Shown: positions 3,820 to 5,501 of the stretch, in pieces | Layout: every line of letters starts with the position of its first letter | Position numbering within the stretch: the first letter of the stretch is position 1 | Source: Planctomycetota bacterium | Lineage (GTDB): Bacteria > Planctomycetota > Planctomycetia > Planctomycetales > Planctomycetaceae | Reading direction: 5' to 3' | Assembly: GCA_026692825.1 (NCBI GenBank) | Contig: JAPLOC010000526.1 | Location: 1-5,501 of the forward strand | Length of the DNA stretch: 5,501 bases | The notes under the pieces: generated by a model | Database searches by the model: none | The model's input: only the letters and a program-made list of their open reading frames with translations | What the model was told of the DNA's origin: nothing | Made by a program: the position numbers and the translations under genes

Positions 3820-4551
3820 TTACCCGGTGATGCTGGGGGTCACTGTCACGTTCAGGGTGTCCGTGTTCGCGACCGCCCTGGCGATTCCGGATCCATTGAT
3901 TCCAGTTCCGTACAGAGTCCCCGTGGTTCCCGATTTGGTGGAATTATCCGCCAGGAACGCCCCGAAAATGTAGGTCGTGGCGTTGATGTTGAAGACCGCT
4001 GGACTGGCCGAATTGTCAACCGACCCGCTCGCCGAAGCCGACCGCCCGTCGAATGCGAACTTCGCCCCGGTGACAGTCGTTCCAGCGTTCGCCGCCAGGG
4101 TGACAGACCCCGCGTTCGTGTAGGTGAGAATTGTCGTTGAGAGATCAGCGCCGGAAGCGCCCGCCCCCCTCACGATGATTGACCGGCCGGCATCCGCCGC
4201 AGTGAACGGGTTGCTCGCCGAGGTGAGAACCGCCGCCCCCGAAGTAATCGCGCCGTCGCTGGCAATCGCACCGATCAGCCCGACGTACCAGGCGGGGGAT
4301 GTCAATCCGGTTTTCAGGGTGGCATCGAGCAGCTTGTTCAGGCCCGACGTCATCACCCGATTCCAAAATCCATCCTCCCATTTCAGGTTTCCCAGCGAGT
4401 CAAAACACCGCATGGTGTAGCGGGTTCGCGCGTGGGCGTGGGTGGGAATGGAGAATCCCGGAATGGGAATGAGAATTCCGCCAGGGGGAACCAGAATCCC
4501 GGGGATAGTCGGGCCAGAGCGGTTGCCGGAGGGGGCGTGGGCGGGTTGCAT
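3820..4551 (-). CDS. Phage tail/structural protein with an inserted second domain, 243 aa
   Basis: Residues about 44-91 (RYTMRCFDSLGNLKWEDGF, VMTSGLNKLLDA, SPAWYVGLIG) and about 168-243 (GSVDNSASPAVFNINATTY, NSTKSGTTGTLYG, NTDTLNVTVTPSI) match the two ends of a widespread phage structural family. That family reads 'NLVTTAGKNDLLD ... WYVGLID ... NSS.A.F.I.AT ... STKGGTTGTLYG ... GDTLNVT'. The middle (about 94-166) instead reads GAITSGAAVLTSASNPFTAADAGR, IVRGAGASGADLSTTI, SVTLAANAGTTVTGA. This is the pattern of a beta-rich unit common near pectin-lyase-fold tail spikes. Residues 17-36 are a Pro/Ile/Gly-rich tail (IPGILVPPGGILIPIPGFSI). AGAGGGA seven bases before the ATG supports the start. Probably a virion tail or attachment component. 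Confidence 0.7.
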   Translation of the reverse strand: MQPAHAPSGNRSGPTIPGILVPPGGILIPIPGFSIPTHAHARTRYTMRCFDSLGNLKWEDGFWNRVMTSGLNKLLDATLKTGLTSPAWYVGLIGAIASDGAITSGAAVLTSASNPFTAADAGRSIIVRGAGASGADLSTTILTYTNAGSVTLAANAGTTVTGAKFAFDGRSASASGSVDNSASPAVFNINATTYIFGAFLADNSTKSGTTGTLYGTGINGSGIARAVANTDTLNVTVTPSITG

Positions 4552-4558
4552 GTCGGGT

Positions 4559-4565
4559 TCCCTCT
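4559..4565 (-). promoter_or_regulatory. Ribosome binding site for the 243-aa tail protein
   Basis: AGAGGGA on the - strand lies seven bases before the ATG at 4551. It supports this start over the internal ATG at 4413, which would remove the Pro/Ile-rich tail. Confidence 0.55.
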
Positions 4566-4589
4566 CGCTTCACAGCGGAATGGATTGCG

Positions 4590-4668
4590 AAACAGGTGGC
4601 GGGGAATTCATTTCAAAAACTGGAATTCTGGTTTGAGAACCTGTTTTTGAATCTGAATCTGCGAATTC
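4590..4668 (-). promoter_or_regulatory. Spacer with shared AT-rich leader element, copy 2, and inverted repeat
   Basis: The spacer between the tail-spike-like gene and the 243-aa gene holds TTCTGGTT (4626-4633) and TTGAATCTGAATCTGCGAATTC-like bases at 4647-4668, matching the leader at 3668-3698. It also holds an inverted repeat, AAACAGGT (4590-4597) and ACCTGTTT (4639-4646), 41 bases apart, and three GAATTC sites. It may contain a promoter or operator for the downstream tail genes, but no convincing -35/-10 pair is visible. Confidence 0.4.
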
Positions 4669-5501
4669 TACGCGAGAAATGACTCGTCTTTCAATCTGGG
4701 GATCGTCAGCGACTCGCTGGTCAAGGTGGGGACAGTGAACGCCTCTCGCAACAGCTTGATGAAACTTGGATCAATTCCACCCCCGCCGGCGGCCACGACC
4801 AGCGCATCGATCGCCGCCTGAATTGCGAGCGAGATTGCGACGACGTGAACTTGGGCGATCGATTCCGCGAATGCCGCCGTCGCCCCCATGGCGCATGCCT
4901 GCGTGAACGTCTGCCGTGAAACTGACGCGAATGTCGCCGCCGCCGCCTGCTGAACGGCGATTGCGTACGCGGGGGAGGCGGTTACCGCAAACCCACCCGC
5001 GCCAGCCAGTGCCACGGATTGCGAGACGATCAACCGGGCCGCCGCCTGAAATGCCGCCGTTCCCGCGAGACTGATTGCGCTGGAGATTGTAAGGGAGGGG
5101 GATTCCGCGACATTGGCAGACGCCGCCATCGAATTTGAGATTGCAATCGTGAGGGAGATCGAATCGGAAACGGACGCGACCGCCGCGATTGCCCCCGAGA
5201 TAGCCATTGTTGCCGAAACTGATTCAGTGACTGAAGCGGCTGCGGAGATTCCAACGGAAAGGGAGTAGGATCCGCCCGACGCAACGTACTGATCCGCCCC
5301 AGCGTCCCAGGTGACGCCTGTCGTGTCTCGATCGTATCCGTCGATGTCAAACTGGACGCCAGACGGAGTGGTCACCAAGTCTGTTCCGACCCCAATTGCG
5401 TCCGCACCCGCTTTTAAATGAAGATCTTCACTCCCCCCAGTTGTCGCCACAAACTGATTGGCGGCTGTCTTGGACGTCAACCCGCTCGTGCCCGACGTGT
5501 C
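4668..5501 (-). CDS. C-terminal part of a beta-helix tail-spike-like protein with Ala/Ser repeats (start outside window)
   Basis: The frame is open to the right edge, so the protein starts beyond it; the TTG at 5480 is not the real start. The first visible part reads GGSEDLHLKAGADAIGVGTDL, FDIDGYDRDTTGVTWDAGADQYV. This matches the closing segment of right-handed parallel beta-helix proteins ('DFHLKAGSPAIDAGTDL ... DIDGDPR ... WDIGADEYV'). A region of about eight Ala/Ser/Val-rich repeats of roughly 20 residues follows (4797-5267), then a Gly run and IDPSFIKLLREAF. The end is a duplicated decapeptide, FTVPTLTSES/LTIPRLKDES. Such proteins form trimeric spikes or fibres that bind host surface polymers. 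Being first in the visible tail block fits this role. Whether the beta-helix is enzymatic cannot be seen. Confidence 0.65.
   Translation of the reverse strand, partial: DTSGTSGLTSKTAANQFVATTGGSEDLHLKAGADAIGVGTDLVTTPSGVQFDIDGYDRDTTGVTWDAGADQYVASGGSYSLSVGISAAASVTESVSATMAISGAIAAVASVSDSISLTIAISNSMAASANVAESPSLTISSAISLAGTAAFQAAARLIVSQSVALAGAGGFAVTASPAYAIAVQQAAAATFASVSRQTFTQACAMGATAAFAESIAQVHVVAISLAIQAAIDALVVAAGGGGIDPSFIKLLREAFTVPTLTSESLTIPRLKDESFLA
4680..4739 (-). repeat. Tandem decapeptide-coding repeat at the end of the tail-spike-like gene
   Basis: Two 30-base units encode FTVPTLTSES and LTIPRLKDES. Both hold Thr, a hydrophobic residue and Pro at positions 2-4, Leu at 6 and Glu-Ser at 9-10. The DNA units both carry GACTCG and GGGGA at the same offsets, which points to duplication. 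Confidence 0.6.
4797..5267 (-). repeat. Degenerate ~20-residue Ala/Ser repeats in the tail-spike-like protein
   Basis: Aligned by eye, the region splits into about eight units of 18-22 residues, for example ATMAISGAIAAVASVSDSIS, LTIAISNSMAASANVAESPS and LTISSAISLAGTAAFQAAAR. The pattern is short hydrophobic strands separated by Ala/Ser-rich stretches. Repeats 2-4 are the closest to each other; later ones lose Ser and gain Ala and Gln. They probably form a repeated beta or fibre shaft. Confidence 0.6.

Noticed and set aside
3730..4140. + strand open frame of 136 codons over the tail gene
   Set aside because: It starts inside the GC-rich hairpin, is antisense to the 243-aa gene and encodes an Arg/Gly-rich chain without recognisable features.
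3744..4543. Three exact GCGTGGGCG words (3744, 4430, 4535), a known zinc-finger target in animals
   Set aside because: Two are within coding sequence and one is a hairpin arm. There is no reason to expect such a protein here; treated as GC-rich word bias.
5478..5480. TTG start for the tail-spike-like gene
   Set aside because: The frame stays open to the window edge and the beta-helix closing motif needs many more residues upstream.

Overview
The window looks like part of a tailed bacteriophage genome, or a prophage, from a moderately GC-rich bacterial host. Nothing in it identifies the host. The phage reading rests on four recognisable protein families: a sliding-clamp-like protein, a small protein of the widespread phage 'HTPGPW ... 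NARLIAAAPELL' type, a phage structural protein of the 'WYVGLI ... STKSGTTGTLYG ... DTLNVTVT' type, and the C-terminal part of a beta-helix tail-spike-like protein. The genes are short and fall into two blocks transcribed towards each other.

Left block (about 1-3010, + strand): the 3' part of a sliding-clamp-like protein with a long C-terminal extension ending in an SSB-style acidic tip, then five small genes. These are a 42-aa protein, a 94-aa protein, a 130-aa protein, the 157-aa 'HTPGPW'-type protein and a 112-aa helix-turn-helix protein. This resembles a replication/early accessory region. The spacers are long for a phage (about 60-130 bases). They share a modular design: a GC-rich hairpin built on CTGGC/GCCAG soon after the stop codon in three spacers, and a C/T-rich element, consensus CTCGCCAGCTCCCTCCCGC, in front of the next start codon in four. 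Several copies of that element are stacked in tandem after the last + strand gene, at 3015-3077.

Right block (about 3078-5501, - strand, read right to left): a tail-spike-like protein entering from beyond the right edge, with a beta-helix end, about eight Ala/Ser-rich repeats of some 20 residues and a duplicated decapeptide. Then come a structural protein that appears to carry an inserted second domain, a 129-aa protein with an immunoglobulin/baseplate-like beta pattern, and a 66-aa coiled-coil-like protein whose start overlaps the previous stop. This is a tail or host-attachment module. Two of its spacers share an AT-rich element of their own, and its genes mostly have ordinary Shine-Dalgarno sites, unlike the + block.

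The most interesting signal is the dispersed repeat/hairpin system in the + strand spacers. It recalls the start-associated sequences of cluster K mycobacteriophages and the stoperators of phage L5, but with a different sequence. The clamp with an SSB-like tip and the domain-inserted tail protein come next. No tRNA, rRNA, CRISPR array, insertion sequence, integrase or attachment site was seen.
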